From Charina bottae (lineage: Eukaryota > Chordata > Lepidosauria > Squamata > Charinaidae), in NCBI GenBank assembly GCA_023362775.1, contig JALMGJ010000002.1, forward strand, positions 69,479,414 through 69,543,413: a stretch of DNA of 64,000 nucleotides, given 5' to 3'. Numbering within the stretch: position 1 is the stretch's first letter; every line of letters begins with the position of its first letter. A program made the translations under genes and the position numbers. The notes beneath the pieces were generated by a model. That model was not told the origin of the DNA. It worked only from the letters and a program-made list of their open reading frames with translations, and did no database searches. Positions 44,509 to 55,100 of the stretch are shown here, piece after piece.

Positions 44509-46241
44509 ACAAGGCAATATTGAGCTCCCAGGAGATATACAGTTGTCTTGTAAATTGATCAAGAGAGAGGAAGCAAACAGGTATTTCCTTTTTCTTAAAG
44601 ATAACGGAAGCATCCTGCACAGCACATCCATGTTCTCAAGAACAGTTGCTTCTTAGTAAACATGCCTAGAATTGCTATGCTTTTTTATTTAATTAATTGT
44701 ATGATTTTATACATCTTTTCTTCAGGTCTTTACAGTGGCTTGTATTTTATTCCCTCAACAATACTCTGGGGAAAACTGAGAATCTCAGTCAGGGTTTATC
44801 CATACTGTTCAATTGCCTAGAATGGGGTGACATCTACTTTTGAAGGGAGAAAATAGACAACTGTGCCCTCTATTAATCCTCTGCTTAGCTTCAAAGTGAT
44901 CTCAGCATACTTTCCTTTCTCCAGTTCCAAAGTACTCTTTTCCCTGTTACACCTATCCATTTGGGATGGAGCACTTCGCTTTGTTGCAGGCTAACCTAAA
45001 AAATGTATTGGCCACTTTGCAAAAGAAGAACCACCTCTTTAAATGAGCTAATGATTATCATGCACTCTAATAGTTTCTATACTGTGGAGTCCCTGGTGCT
45101 CTCTGAGCCTTGTGAGAGAAAGCACCAAGGACTCCACAGTTCAACCCTGAGCTACAAATATTCTCTTCAGTTAGTTTCTATACTTCCCTTTGTCAGCAGT
45201 GATGAAATAGCACAATGGTTAATAACTTTGCTTAGCATAGAGAAGGTTGCCAGTTCAAAACATAGTACAAACTTTCTCTTAAAAACTGTGTTTTTTTTTA
45301 GTAAACTCAGTTTTCCCTCTGAGTATACCATTTTTCCAACCACCTGAGGTAGAACGTTTTCACCTCAGTTCCTAGATAGCCTATAGGTTTGTTTGTGCTA
45401 TATGGGAACTAAGAAAAACCCTTCTACCTCAGATGACTGGAAAAACAGTGAAATGACTTTGACTTTTTTTTTAAACACCTTTTTTTTTAAGGGAACATTT
45501 AAATGTCATGACCCACCTGCATTCTGACAATGGCAGACTCCCTTAAGAACCATAATCTATTGTTTTATTGACTTTTTCATATGAGAGAGTTATTTTGACT
45601 GCTTTCAATTTTTTTCCTTCCAAAGAGAGAGAGAGCGAGCACATAAGGCTTTTCTGTGTGAAATCATATGAACTTTCGAAATTTAGAATAAAACTAATTT
45701 TAGAAAGCAAGAGTAATACCTATGGGACCCTTGTAGTTCTCTTTAGTCCCTAATGTTTTTTTTTTTTGGTGCTATGCATTTTTGAAGAATAGCTAAGTAA
45801 CTTGCTTTCAATTTGATATTAAATCATGAAAGCTCTTTATCCCTATGTCCTTAGATTTATCTTTCATAAAAGGCAGTCAGTGATAGCAGCTTAAGCCTAG
45901 GTTTCACTGAAATATTTTGTGGTCCTTGACGGCAATGAAAATGGTTTTTGAGTTTTTCAGCTTCTCCCTTGATGCAGGTAGATTATTGATTTGCTCATTT
46001 AACAGGGATCCCCTGTCAAAAATATAATAGCATTAGCAATACTTAATGTAATAGAGGAATGGAGAGATCTGCAATTAAGTTGAGGCAGCCTTATTTGGCT
46101 AAGCTAATTGGTTCAAGATATTCGGCTACACGTGCAGCTTTGTGGTTTCAGCTCCTATAAAGTAGATCATTAATTTTAATTAATGTTTCATAGCATTGGC
46201 CAAATGTTTCTATTTCCCCAAGTATTTTCCTTAATTATTCT
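44509..46241. other. no gene; one perfect-looking hairpin
   Basis: At 45081-45100 and 45121-45140 there are 20-bp arms (actgtggagtccctggtgct and its inverse, one mismatch) with a 20-nt loop. This resembles a fragment of a dispersed palindromic squamate repeat. No coding region is supported. Confidence 0.4.
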
Positions 46242-46252
46242 ATTCAAATTCC

Positions 46253-46504
46253 TTTTTTAAATAATAATTTTATTAAAAATTACAACTACAATAATAAAAA
46301 ACAAAAACAAACTAAAAAATAAAAATAGAAGGGGCAGAAAATAAAAAGAAAATAGAAAAGAAAAGAAAAGAAAAATAAGAATATAGTAAAGAAAAAGAAA
46401 AGAAATATATAAAGAAATGACTTCCCCCTTCATCACAACATATAAACAATTTTAGTAACTTACCACCTTCTCTTAAAATACAATAAATGATCTCTTCCTC
46501 CCAT
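46253..46504 (-). mobile_element. L1-like non-autonomous element, 3' part
   Basis: The element's 3' end lies here; its 5' part is at 57604-58871. An 11-bp duplication attcaaattcc at 46242-46252 and 58872-58882 brackets both parts. On the minus strand this part is an AT-rich 3' UTR with a long pyrimidine-rich stretch (ttcttttctttttctttac) ending in aataaaattattatttaaaa. The element was split by the BovB at 46505-57603. Confidence 0.7.
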
Positions 46505-47486
46505 TTTTGTTGTTTATTCATTCAGTCGCTTCCGACTCTTCGTGACTTCATGGACCAGCCCACGCCAGAGCTTCCTGTCGGCCACTGCCATCCCCATCTC
46601 CCCCAAGGTTGAGTCCGTCACCTCCAGAATATCATCCATCCATCTTGCCCTTGGTTGGCCCCTCTTCCTTTTGCCTTCCACTTTCCCTAGCATCAGCATC
46701 TTCTCCAGAGTATCCTGTCTTCTCATTATGTGGCCAAAGTACTTCAGTTTTGCTTTTAATATCATTCCCTCAAATGAGCAGTCTAGCTTTATTTCCTGGA
46801 GTATGTACTGGTTTGATCTTCTTGCAGTCCAAGGCACTCTCAGAATTTTCCTCCAACACCACAGTTGTTGACATCACAAGCAGTGTGATGTCTCTGCTCT
46901 TAACTATTTTATCAAGATTTCTTATTGTTCTCCTCCCATGAAGTAAACGTCTTCTGATTTCCTGCCTGCAGTCAGTGTCTGCAGTAATCTTTGCACCTAG
47001 AAATACAAAGTCTGTCACTGCCTCCACGTTTTCTCCCTCTATTTGCCAGTTATCAGTCAAGCTGTTTGCCATAATCTTGGTTTTTTTGAGCTTTAACTGC
47101 AACCCAGCTTTTGCACTTTCTTCTTTCACCTTCGTCATAAGGCTCCTCAGCTCCTCCTTGCTTTCAGCCATCAAAGTAGTACCATCTGCATATCTGAGGT
47201 TGTTAATGTTTCTTCCAGCGATTTTAACTCCAGCCTTGGATTCATCAAGCCCAGCACGTCGCATGATGTGTTCTGCGTACAGGTTGAATAGGTAGGGTGA
47301 GAGTATACAACCCTGCTGTACTCCTTTCCCAATCTTAAACCAGTCCGTTGTTCCATGGTCTGTTCTTACTGTTGCTACTTGGTCGTTATACAGATTCCTC
47401 AGGAGGCAGACAAGATGACTTGGTATCCCCATACCACCAAGAACTTGCCACAATTTGTTATGATCCACACAGTCAAAGGCTTGAGA
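46505..47486 (-). pseudogene. BovB LINE, 3' third (segment 1 of 3)
   Basis: The BovB as a whole spans 46505-57603 on the minus strand, flanked by tcttcctcccat at 46493-46504 and 57604-57615. This segment encodes the end of reverse transcriptase (DHNKLWQVLGGMGIPSHL, QQGCILSPYLFNLY, and a YADG in place of the catalytic YADD) through the C-terminus (HEVTKSRKRLNE). One frameshift near 46860 separates 46514-46837 from 46770-47468. YADG replaces the second catalytic Asp by Gly, so this copy was already dead or decayed. Confidence 0.92.
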
Positions 47487-47498
47487 ATAGTCAATAAA

Positions 47499-49921
47499 TA
47501 ATAATAAATAATAAATAAATAATAGAGTTATTCAGCTTGGCAATAAAGTACAGCTGGCCCAGCATCACAAGACAAAGGAGAGGCAAACTAAGAAATTTGA
47601 CATTCTTCTTTCTCGCAGCAAGCAGAAACAAGGAACTGGAGAAACCGCTGGGAGGAACAACAACAACAGGACCACAGAGGACAAAAAGAACATGTGGGTG
47701 AAAAATCTCTCAGACAGAGAACTTACCCAACCAGAGAGAGATGTCCTAGCCAAAGGTCTTAATTTTGCCATCACTCCCAAGCAAGTTCCGGTTGTGGAGC
47801 TCATTACAGCCACAGAATCTGCCATCCACAACAACCACCTACCTTTTGAAGAAGCAGAACAACTCCAGCTTAAAATATCTGCAGCTCTGTCCAGTGCTCA
47901 ACCTCCTCCCCCCAACCTTACCGCCCAAGAGAGGAGAGCCCTGACAGCCCTCAGCAAAGATGAAACCATCACTATTTTACCTGCTGACAAAGGAAGATGT
48001 ACAGTGGTTCTAAACACTGCAGACTACCACAATAAAATTACCTCACTTTTGGAGGATCACCATACATATGAAAAACTGAAAAGAGACCCCACCAACAATT
48101 ACAAGAAAAAGGCAATAGACAGTTTGAAACAATTGGAACATGATGGCTCCATCGATAGGATTACCTACCACCGTCTGTATCCTGGAGAAGCCATCCCCTG
48201 CATCTACGGACTTCCTAAGATCCACAAGGAAGGAACACCCCTCCGACCCATAGTCAGCAGCATCAATTCGGTAACATACAACATTGCCAAACACCTCTCT
48301 ACCATACTAGCACCTCTAGTTGGACACTCTGAACACCACATCCATAATTCGGAAGAATTTGTTTCCAAAGCAAAGATCCTGAAACTGGATACAGATGAAA
48401 CTATGGTCTCCTTTGATGTGTCCTCCCTTTTCACCAGCATCCCCACCACTCATGCTCTATCCGCTGTCAGGAAGAGACTAGAAGAGGACAGCACCCTGGA
48501 AAGGAGAAGCCATCTCAACCCAAACCAGATCTGCCATCTTCTGGACCTGTGTCTTAACACCACTTATTTCACATACAGAGGTGACTTTTACAGACAAAAA
48601 CACGGCTGTGCCATGGGTTCTCCTGTGTCACCCATTGTGGCCAATTTATACATGGAAGAAGTGGAGAAGAAAGCACTCAACACATTCCAGGGAACGGTGC
48701 CCACCCACTGGTTTAGGTATGTGGATGACACCTGGGTCAAAATCAAGGCCCAGGAAGTACAGGCCTTCACGGACCATATAAACACTATAGATGCCAACAT
48801 TAGCTTCACCAGAGAAGACACCAAGGACAACAGACTGGCATTCCTAGACTGTGAAGTCCTCATTGGGACCGGTGGCAAGCTAGAAATAGGGATCTACAGG
48901 AAACCCACACACACAGATCAATATCTGATGTTTGACTCCCACCATCCACTGCAGCACAAACTAGGAGTCATCAGGACATTGTCACACAGAACAGAAACCA
49001 TCCCCACCTCCATGGATTCCAAAAAGAATGAAAATCAGCACCTGAGAACAGCCCTGAAGGCCTGTGGATATCCAAATTGGGCCTTCACCAAATCTAAATC
49101 TACCAGACCTAAAACAGCGACAGATAGGGCTGAGACTCAGAGTAAACGAAAGAACCTGGTCATTCCCTACATGGCTGGCGTGTCTGAAAAGATAAAACGG
49201 ATATTTGGCAAACACCACATACCTGTATATTTCAAACCCACCAACACACTGAGACAGAGGCTTGTACACCCCAAAGATCAAACTCCAAAACACAAGAAAA
49301 GCAATGTAGTTTATGCAATCCAGTGCAGTGAGGAGTGCTCTGAACTCTACATTGGAGAAACCAAACAACCTATGTACAGGAGGATGGCCCAACACAGGAG
49401 AAATAACACCACAGGACCAGAGTCAGCAGTTTATCTTCATCTAAAAGAAAAAGGACACTCATTTGAGGACATTAATGTTCACATTTTAGACAGAGAAGAT
49501 AGGTGGTTTGAGAGAGGGGTCAAGGAATCCATTTATGCCAACTTGGAAAATCCTTCCTTGAATAGAGGTGGGGGCCTCAGGCACAAACTCTCCCCCATCT
49601 TCCTCCCCGTTTTGTCTTCTGTGCCTAGGAAGATTAAGACCATTTCAGAAGCTCAACAGCAGCATGGTGATTTTAACGACCCTCCTTTAGATGATAAAAG
49701 GACTTAAAAATTACATCTCAATATAACCATGACCTAGCCCCAGGTGTAAGGTCACACAGCTACCTAGGAACATATTTAGGATTTCCTTACCAACTTTGCT
49801 CAGACTGAAGAAGCTCCTTGGATAAGGAGCGAAACGTTTCTACTAAGAAAATAGAAATCCAGTTGACATGATTCAAGCTACAGACAATTCCACCTGGATG
49901 ACTGAGAACCTTCATAGACAT
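47499..49921 (+). mobile_element. Penelope-like element inserted in BovB
   Basis: A perfect 12-bp duplication of BovB sequence, atagtcaataaa, flanks the element at 47487-47498 and 49922-49933. The element opens with an AT-rich (taaata)n stretch, contains one long ORF and ends with a 3' UTR including gaagaagctccttggataag and gagcgaaacgtttctacta, a tail widely dispersed in reptile genomes. At 2.4 kb it is probably 5'-truncated or near complete; no terminal repeats of the Penelope kind were found. Confidence 0.92.
47692..49707 (+). CDS. Penelope-like reverse transcriptase with GIY-YIG endonuclease
   Basis: An uninterrupted 671-codon ORF. N-terminal region: LTAQERRALTALSKDETITI and LPADKGRCTVVL (residues 75-110), typical of Penelope RTs. 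RT core: YGLPKIHKEGTPLRPIVSS (170s), SFDVSSLFTSIP with catalytic Asp (240), GCAMGSPVSPIVANLYME (310s) and the catalytic YVDD in FRYVDDTWV (about 345). The C-terminal GIY-YIG nuclease begins VVYAIQCSEECSELYIGETK (540s) and has the Arg of YRRMAQHRR, a Glu in VKESIYANLE and the final Asn of PSLNRGGG. RT makes cDNA on target DNA; the nuclease nicks the target. All core residues I can check are present. The frame may extend upstream of this Met without a start, so some N-terminus may be lost. Confidence 0.93.
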   Translation: MWVKNLSDRELTQPERDVLAKGLNFAITPKQVPVVELITATESAIHNNHLPFEEAEQLQLKISAALSSAQPPPPNLTAQERRALTALSKDETITILPADKGRCTVVLNTADYHNKITSLLEDHHTYEKLKRDPTNNYKKKAIDSLKQLEHDGSIDRITYHRLYPGEAIPCIYGLPKIHKEGTPLRPIVSSINSVTYNIAKHLSTILAPLVGHSEHHIHNSEEFVSKAKILKLDTDETMVSFDVSSLFTSIPTTHALSAVRKRLEEDSTLERRSHLNPNQICHLLDLCLNTTYFTYRGDFYRQKHGCAMGSPVSPIVANLYMEEVEKKALNTFQGTVPTHWFRYVDDTWVKIKAQEVQAFTDHINTIDANISFTREDTKDNRLAFLDCEVLIGTGGKLEIGIYRKPTHTDQYLMFDSHHPLQHKLGVIRTLSHRTETIPTSMDSKKNENQHLRTALKACGYPNWAFTKSKSTRPKTATDRAETQSKRKNLVIPYMAGVSEKIKRIFGKHHIPVYFKPTNTLRQRLVHPKDQTPKHKKSNVVYAIQCSEECSELYIGETKQPMYRRMAQHRRNNTTGPESAVYLHLKEKGHSFEDINVHILDREDRWFERGVKESIYANLENPSLNRGGGLRHKLSPIFLPVLSSVPRKIKTISEAQQQHGDFNDPPLDDKRT

Positions 49922-49933
49922 ATAGTCAATAAA

Positions 49934-50570
49934 ACAGAAATAGATGTTTTTCTGAAACTCCCTAGCTTTCTCCATTATCCAGTTGATATTGGCAATTTGG
50001 TCTCTAGTTCCTCTGCCTTTTCTAAACCCAGCTTGTTCATCTGGCAATTCTTGCTCCATTAATTGCTGGAGTCTACCTTGCAAGATCTTGAGCATTACCT
50101 TACTGGCATGTGAAATAAGTGCCACTGTTCGATAGTTTGAACATTCTTTAGTGTTTCTGATGGCTGTTGTGGGTCTTTAGTGTTTCCCTTTTTTGGTATG
50201 GGGATATAAGTTGGTTTTTTTCCAATCTGATGGCCATTCTTGTGTTTTCCAAATTTGCTGGCATATGGCATACATCACCTTGACAGCATCATCTTGCAAG
50301 ATTTTAAACAGTTCAGCTGGGATACTGTCGTCTCCTGCTGCCTTGTTATTAGCAATGCTTCTTAAGGCCCATTCAACCTCACTCTTCAGGATGTCTGGCT
50401 CTAACTCACTGACCACACCATCAAAGCTATCCCCGATATTATTATCCTTCCTATACAGATCTTCCGTATATTCTTGCCACCTTTTCTTGATCTCTTCTGC
50501 TTCGGTTAGGTCCTTGCCATCTTTGTTTTGGATCATACCCATTTTTCCCTGGAATTTACCTCCGTAAATA
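49934..50570 (-). pseudogene. BovB LINE, middle (segment 2 of 3)
   Basis: Continues the BovB from the Penelope insertion. Minus-strand peptides include NNKAAGDDSIPAELFKILQD, VMYAICQQIWKTQEWPSDWK and KGRGTRDQIANINWIMEKA, that is, the N-terminal half of reverse transcriptase. A disruption with extra bases (cacaacagcc) occurs near 50155-50180. The segment ends at tttacctccg (50565) where the Gypsy element begins. About 340 bp of BovB expected between here and 56297 are missing. Confidence 0.9.
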
Positions 50571-51027
50571 AAGCCGCCAGCTGCACCCGAGATGCTATCT
50601 GATCAAACAGACAGCGACGCTTCCTCCCTTGAAATTCCTTCTATGGATGAATTGCCTCCTCTGCCCAGTTCTCAGGAGGAGTCGGAGGAGGAGATGGATT
50701 CTCATGGGACTGTTGCTGACACCAAGGACACAGGAGGGGAGGGGGTTTCTATGGAATGTTTTTCTGGAGGGGGAGGTGGTGTCAGGGAGATACAGGACAG
50801 CGGTGGTGGGAGCTCCCTCAAGGAAGGGAAGCGCATGCGCAGTTCTGAAGCTTTGGCTTTGTCTCCCAAATGCCTCCGGAAGGCCCCGCCCTAAGCCTGG
50901 ATTTACGTCTCTGGGATTCTTCAAGCCATTTTAGTTTAGCAGGATTCTGTAAGTAGGAAGGTAATATACACTAGAGACTCGATTCCAAGCCTCGGCATGT
51001 TATTTCTACACCTACACCAGGACATCA
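50571..51027 (+). repeat. 5' LTR of Gypsy element (start probably truncated)
   Basis: Matches 55842-56296 almost base for base, with a few differences (for example gcatgcgcag against gcatgcacag, and a small indel near 50907). It ends ...cacctacaccaggacatc. In the 3' copy related sequence upstream (tgtttttcag or a purine run at 55789-55810) suggests the true U3 start lies further left, so this LTR has lost its first bases. It includes an in-frame ORF of 100 codons from 50592 (see 3' LTR). Confidence 0.9.
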
Positions 51028-51040
51028 ATCCTGCTAAACC
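50934..51040 (+). promoter_or_regulatory. self-priming pair: LTR segment and primer-binding site
   Basis: Immediately after the 5' LTR, 51028-51040 reads aatcctgctaaac. Its exact 13-nt reverse complement, gtttagcaggatt, is at 50934-50946 inside the LTR. In Tf1 and in vertebrate Sushi elements the first bases of the transcript fold back and prime at such a site instead of using a tRNA. By that model transcription starts near 50934, making U3 50571-50933 and R-U5 50934-51027. No tRNA-like TGG primer-binding site is present. Confidence 0.8.
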
Positions 51041-51082
51041 TCAACTCCCATCGGAAGAGGGAGGAAAGACAAATCCAGGAGA

Positions 51083-52126
51083 ATGTCTTCGGAGACGCAA
51101 GAACTTCGGCAGGTGATAGTCCAACTGGCAGCAGCACTAATGCAACACCAGCAGCAAGTACATGACCAAGTCAACAACCTGCAAGCAGCCATGCTACAGC
51201 AAATGCAACAACCAGCTCCAGTCGTCCAGCAGCTGGTCCCAGCAGCAGCACCCCCACCAGTCATCCTGCGATCCCCAGGGTGTTTACCTGAGAAATTTGG
51301 AGGTGAAACAGCGCAGCTCAGGACCTTCATCGCCCAGTGCACCATGTTTTTCGACAGCCGGCCAGCTGAGTTCCCAATGGAAAGATCCAGAGTCACTTTC
51401 ATCTTAAGTCTACTGAAAGGCTCAGCTGCCAGATGGTCAATCCCTATGGTGGAAGCCAATGATCCAATTCTAGACAACTACCAGAATTTTATGGTCCATT
51501 TCCGAGCTCATTTCGATGACCCAATCAGAGAAGTCACTGCTAGCCGAGAGATCCGAAAGCTCAGACAGGGGAACAGGAGAGTGGGAGCTTACATCGCAGA
51601 TTTCAAACTGCTAGCAGGGGACTTAGGTTGGAATGAGGTTGCCTTGAAAGACCAGTTTAAACAAGGACTTGATGAAGAAATAAAGACCGAGCTAGTGCGA
51701 CAAGGCACGGCAGCAACGTTAGAAGCATTATATCAATTGACAGTGGTTATAGACTCTCGACTGGAAGAATTAGGGCAGCTCCGGCCAGGGAAAAGCAGAG
51801 TAGGAGTCCGGCCGGCGTTTCCAGGTTTTGCAACCTTCCCCACCATGTCTGTTTCTCTAGGAGCAGAGGAACCTATGCAAATTGGGGCATCGCGAAGGTT
51901 AGTTTCTGAAGCCAAGCGACAAAGACGGAGGGAGAAGGCACTTTGTTTTTATTGTGGGGGCCCTGGACACATAGCGCGGGCTTGCCCGGCCAAACGCCAA
52001 GCAGCTCCGGTAAGAGTTACAGCCCAGGAGGCAGAGCAGACACCAGCTCCAGCTTCGGTTTCCAACCAGTTAAACTCCAACGGCCCCCCTTGCCAGAGCT
52101 CCACAGGGAGGCCATCCAACAATTAA
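51083..52126 (+). CDS. Gypsy/Sushi Gag (capsid and zinc knuckle), 347 codons
   Basis: Open from the first ATG after the LTR. Residues 1-70 are Gln-rich and probably helical (QLAAALMQHQQQVHDQV). From about 65 a capsid domain follows: PEKFGGETAQLRTFIAQC, FILSLLKGSAARWSIPM, FRAHFDDPIREVTASREI, VGAYIADFKLLAGDLGW and QFKQGLDEEIKTELV. A CCHC zinc knuckle (CFYCGGPGHIARAC) lies near residue 287. The order and motifs match Sushi-like Gag proteins and their domesticated RTL/PEG10 relatives. Pol continues in the -1 frame, overlapping from at least 51943. Gag appears intact although Pol is broken. Confidence 0.9.
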   Translation: MSSETQELRQVIVQLAAALMQHQQQVHDQVNNLQAAMLQQMQQPAPVVQQLVPAAAPPPVILRSPGCLPEKFGGETAQLRTFIAQCTMFFDSRPAEFPMERSRVTFILSLLKGSAARWSIPMVEANDPILDNYQNFMVHFRAHFDDPIREVTASREIRKLRQGNRRVGAYIADFKLLAGDLGWNEVALKDQFKQGLDEEIKTELVRQGTAATLEALYQLTVVIDSRLEELGQLRPGKSRVGVRPAFPGFATFPTMSVSLGAEEPMQIGASRRLVSEAKRQRRREKALCFYCGGPGHIARACPAKRQAAPVRVTAQEAEQTPAPASVSNQLNSNGPPCQSSTGRPSNN

Positions 52127-55100
52127 GAAGGGCTCATTCTGCAGACTTCAGCCAAACTTTTTACCTTGTTCCAGCCACGCTGACAATAGATTCCAAGCAA
52201 CCACTACCTGTAGAATTGATGATTGACTCCGGTGCAACAACAATTTTTATAGATGTGGAAGCAGTGGAAAAGTTTCAAATTCCAACACTCACATTACCAA
52301 ACCCCTTACAAGTTGAAACCATCGACGGTCAACCCCTCAAAGCAGGTCCAGTCACACGCTGCACTTAGCCAATTCAACTCTCTATTGCAGATCACACCGA
52401 GTGGATTCAACTTTATGTCACAGCCTCATTGCAAGTTCCTATCATCCTGGGCACTCCGTGGTTAAAACTTCATAACCCCTGTTTGGACTGGGTGACCGGG
52501 GCGGTTTCCTTCCCCGCTCAGGACTGCCTGCACCACAAATTACAGGCAGCCGCATCCTCTCCAATGACGGCTGCACTCTTGGAAACAAAGGGGGCTCACC
52601 TACCAACAAAGTATGGGGACTACGCAGACATTTTCGGCGAACAGGAGGCCACAGCGATGCCACCCCATAGACCTTTCGACTGCACAGTGGACCTAAAGCC
52701 CGGAGCCAAGATTCCAGTGAAAAAGCATTATGCTATGTCACCAAAGGAGCTAGCTACCCTGAAGGAGTACTTGGATATAAACCTCAAGAAAGGATTCATT
52801 CGACCGTCCACATCTCCAGCATCTGCCCCTACTTTCTTTGTCCCAAAGAAGCCGGACCCCTTCGCTCCTTCAGCACAGGCTGATGGAAGGGGGGCTCCCA
52901 TGCGCACAATGCATGACTACAGCGTACTCAACGCAGTTACTGTTAGATACCACTACCCCCTTCCTCTCATATCGGAATTGCTCAATCGCTTACAAAAGGC
53001 ACACATTTTTAACAAGTTAGACCTCAGGAATGCCTACAATTTAATCAGAATGAAGGAAGGGCATGAATACCTCACAGCCTTCGATACCAGGTATGGTAAG
53101 TTTGAATATTTGGTCATGCCTTTTGGACTAAGTAATTTGGGGCTGTATTTTCCAGATTTATGAAACACATTTTTTCAGATTTATCTTGATGACATCCTGA
53201 TATTTTCTTTTTCGTTGTAAAAAATATTTTATTATATAAAATTTACATATAACATATAACATACAACATATAACTTACATACACCTTGACGATATTTTCT
53301 GATGACCCCACATCTCACATAACTCATGTACGCAATGTTCTGCAGAGACTGAGGGAGAACAAACTTTTTGCCAAGCTAGAGAAGTGTGCCTTTGATTTAA
53401 CTCAATTGGACTATCTAGGCTACAGAATTTCCACAGAAGGCATAGCCATGGATCCCTCAAAGGTCCAGGCAATTCTCTCTTGGAAACCTCTCTGTAATGT
53501 CAAGGAGGTCCAGCAATTTTTAGGGTACGCGAATTTCTATCACAAATTCATTAACAGCTATGCAGAAAAGGCACGACCCCTTACTCGGCTTTTAAAGAAA
53601 GGCACATGATTTTGCTGGGGTGAACAACAGGCTGCCTTCCAAGAGTTTAAGCAGATGTTTGCCTCCATGCCTCTCCTGAGACACCCTGACCCACAGCGAC
53701 AATTCATTGTCCATACTGACGCCTCAAATGTGGCGATAGCCGCCATTCTACTCCAGGCTGAGGACCCAAAAGGGGAGGATTTGCTTCTTTGTGCCTTTTT
53801 CTCTCGCACGCTGTCACCAGCAGAGAGGAATTATGATATCTTCAATAAAGAATAACTTGCAATTAAGGCAGCCTTTCAAGAGTGGAGACACTGGTTAGAG
53901 GGGGCACGATTTCCAGTCAAGGTTTCCACAGACCACAAGAACTTAGAACTTTTGCAAAAATCTGGGTCACTCACCCCCCGTCAGGTCAGATGGAGTCAAT
54001 TTTTTTCACGTTTCGATTTTATAATCTCTTACCTGCTCGGCAAGCAGAATAGGTTGGCAGACACCTTATCTAGGCAGCCACAGGAAATTACAGGCTCCCA
54101 CCAGGCCACTCAAACTACAATTTTACAACCTCAAAATGTTGAGAGGCCTCCTGAAGGGGACCAAGCAGAGATCTTAGCAGCCGTCAGGCAAGCGGATGAT
54201 CTCCTTGCAAGAATAAAGGCTCAGCAGCAACAAGACCCCTATGCAAGGGCTAGGCTGGATGACCTCCAGGGGGCCCAGCAAGGAACACCGTCCCCATTCA
54301 CAGTAGATGCGGGGACTCTTTGGCATAGTGGACAGCTTTACGTTCCCATTTCCCTGAGGTAAGAGGTCCTACAGCTATGTCATGATAGCCCAACATCAGG
54401 GCACGGGGGGGTGTTAAAAACGCTGCACAGAACTCTGAGAGATTACTGGTGGCCTAAGATGGCTGTGCACATTAAAACCTACGTGACCTCTTGCCACACA
54501 TGTAGACGTGCCAAAACCATTGCAGGAAAGCCAGCAGGGCTTTTACAACCCCTGCCCACGCCCCCCCCCCCCAGCCTTGGGACACTGTCTCCATGGATTT
54601 TATCACTGACTTGTCACCGGTCCAAGACTTTACTTCCATTCTCGTGGTGGTGGACTGTTTTACAAAGATGGCACATTTTATTCCCTGCAAGGGCTTTCCA
54701 ACAGCACAAGCAACAGCGCAGCTCTTTTTGGACAATGTCTTCCAACACAGAAGCATGATTAATCACTTGATCGCAGATTGCAATTTACTCCCAGGTTCTG
54801 GGGGGCGCTTTTTCAGTTATTGGGGGTCAAGATACATTTATCCTATGCAAATCATCCTTGTACTAATGGGGAGGCTGAGAAAATTAACCAATTATTACAG
54901 CAATATCTCAGATGTTACATCAACTATCGCCAGGACAATTGGCCAGACCTGCTCCCCATGGCAGAATTTGCTTACAACAATTCAGTGCATTCCTCAACCA
55001 AGATGTCACCTTTCCAGGCACTCTATGGCTTTAACCCACGAGTATTGCCTCTCTCCTCCCAACAAGCAGCCATCCCAGCAGCCACTGATTTCATTGCAGA

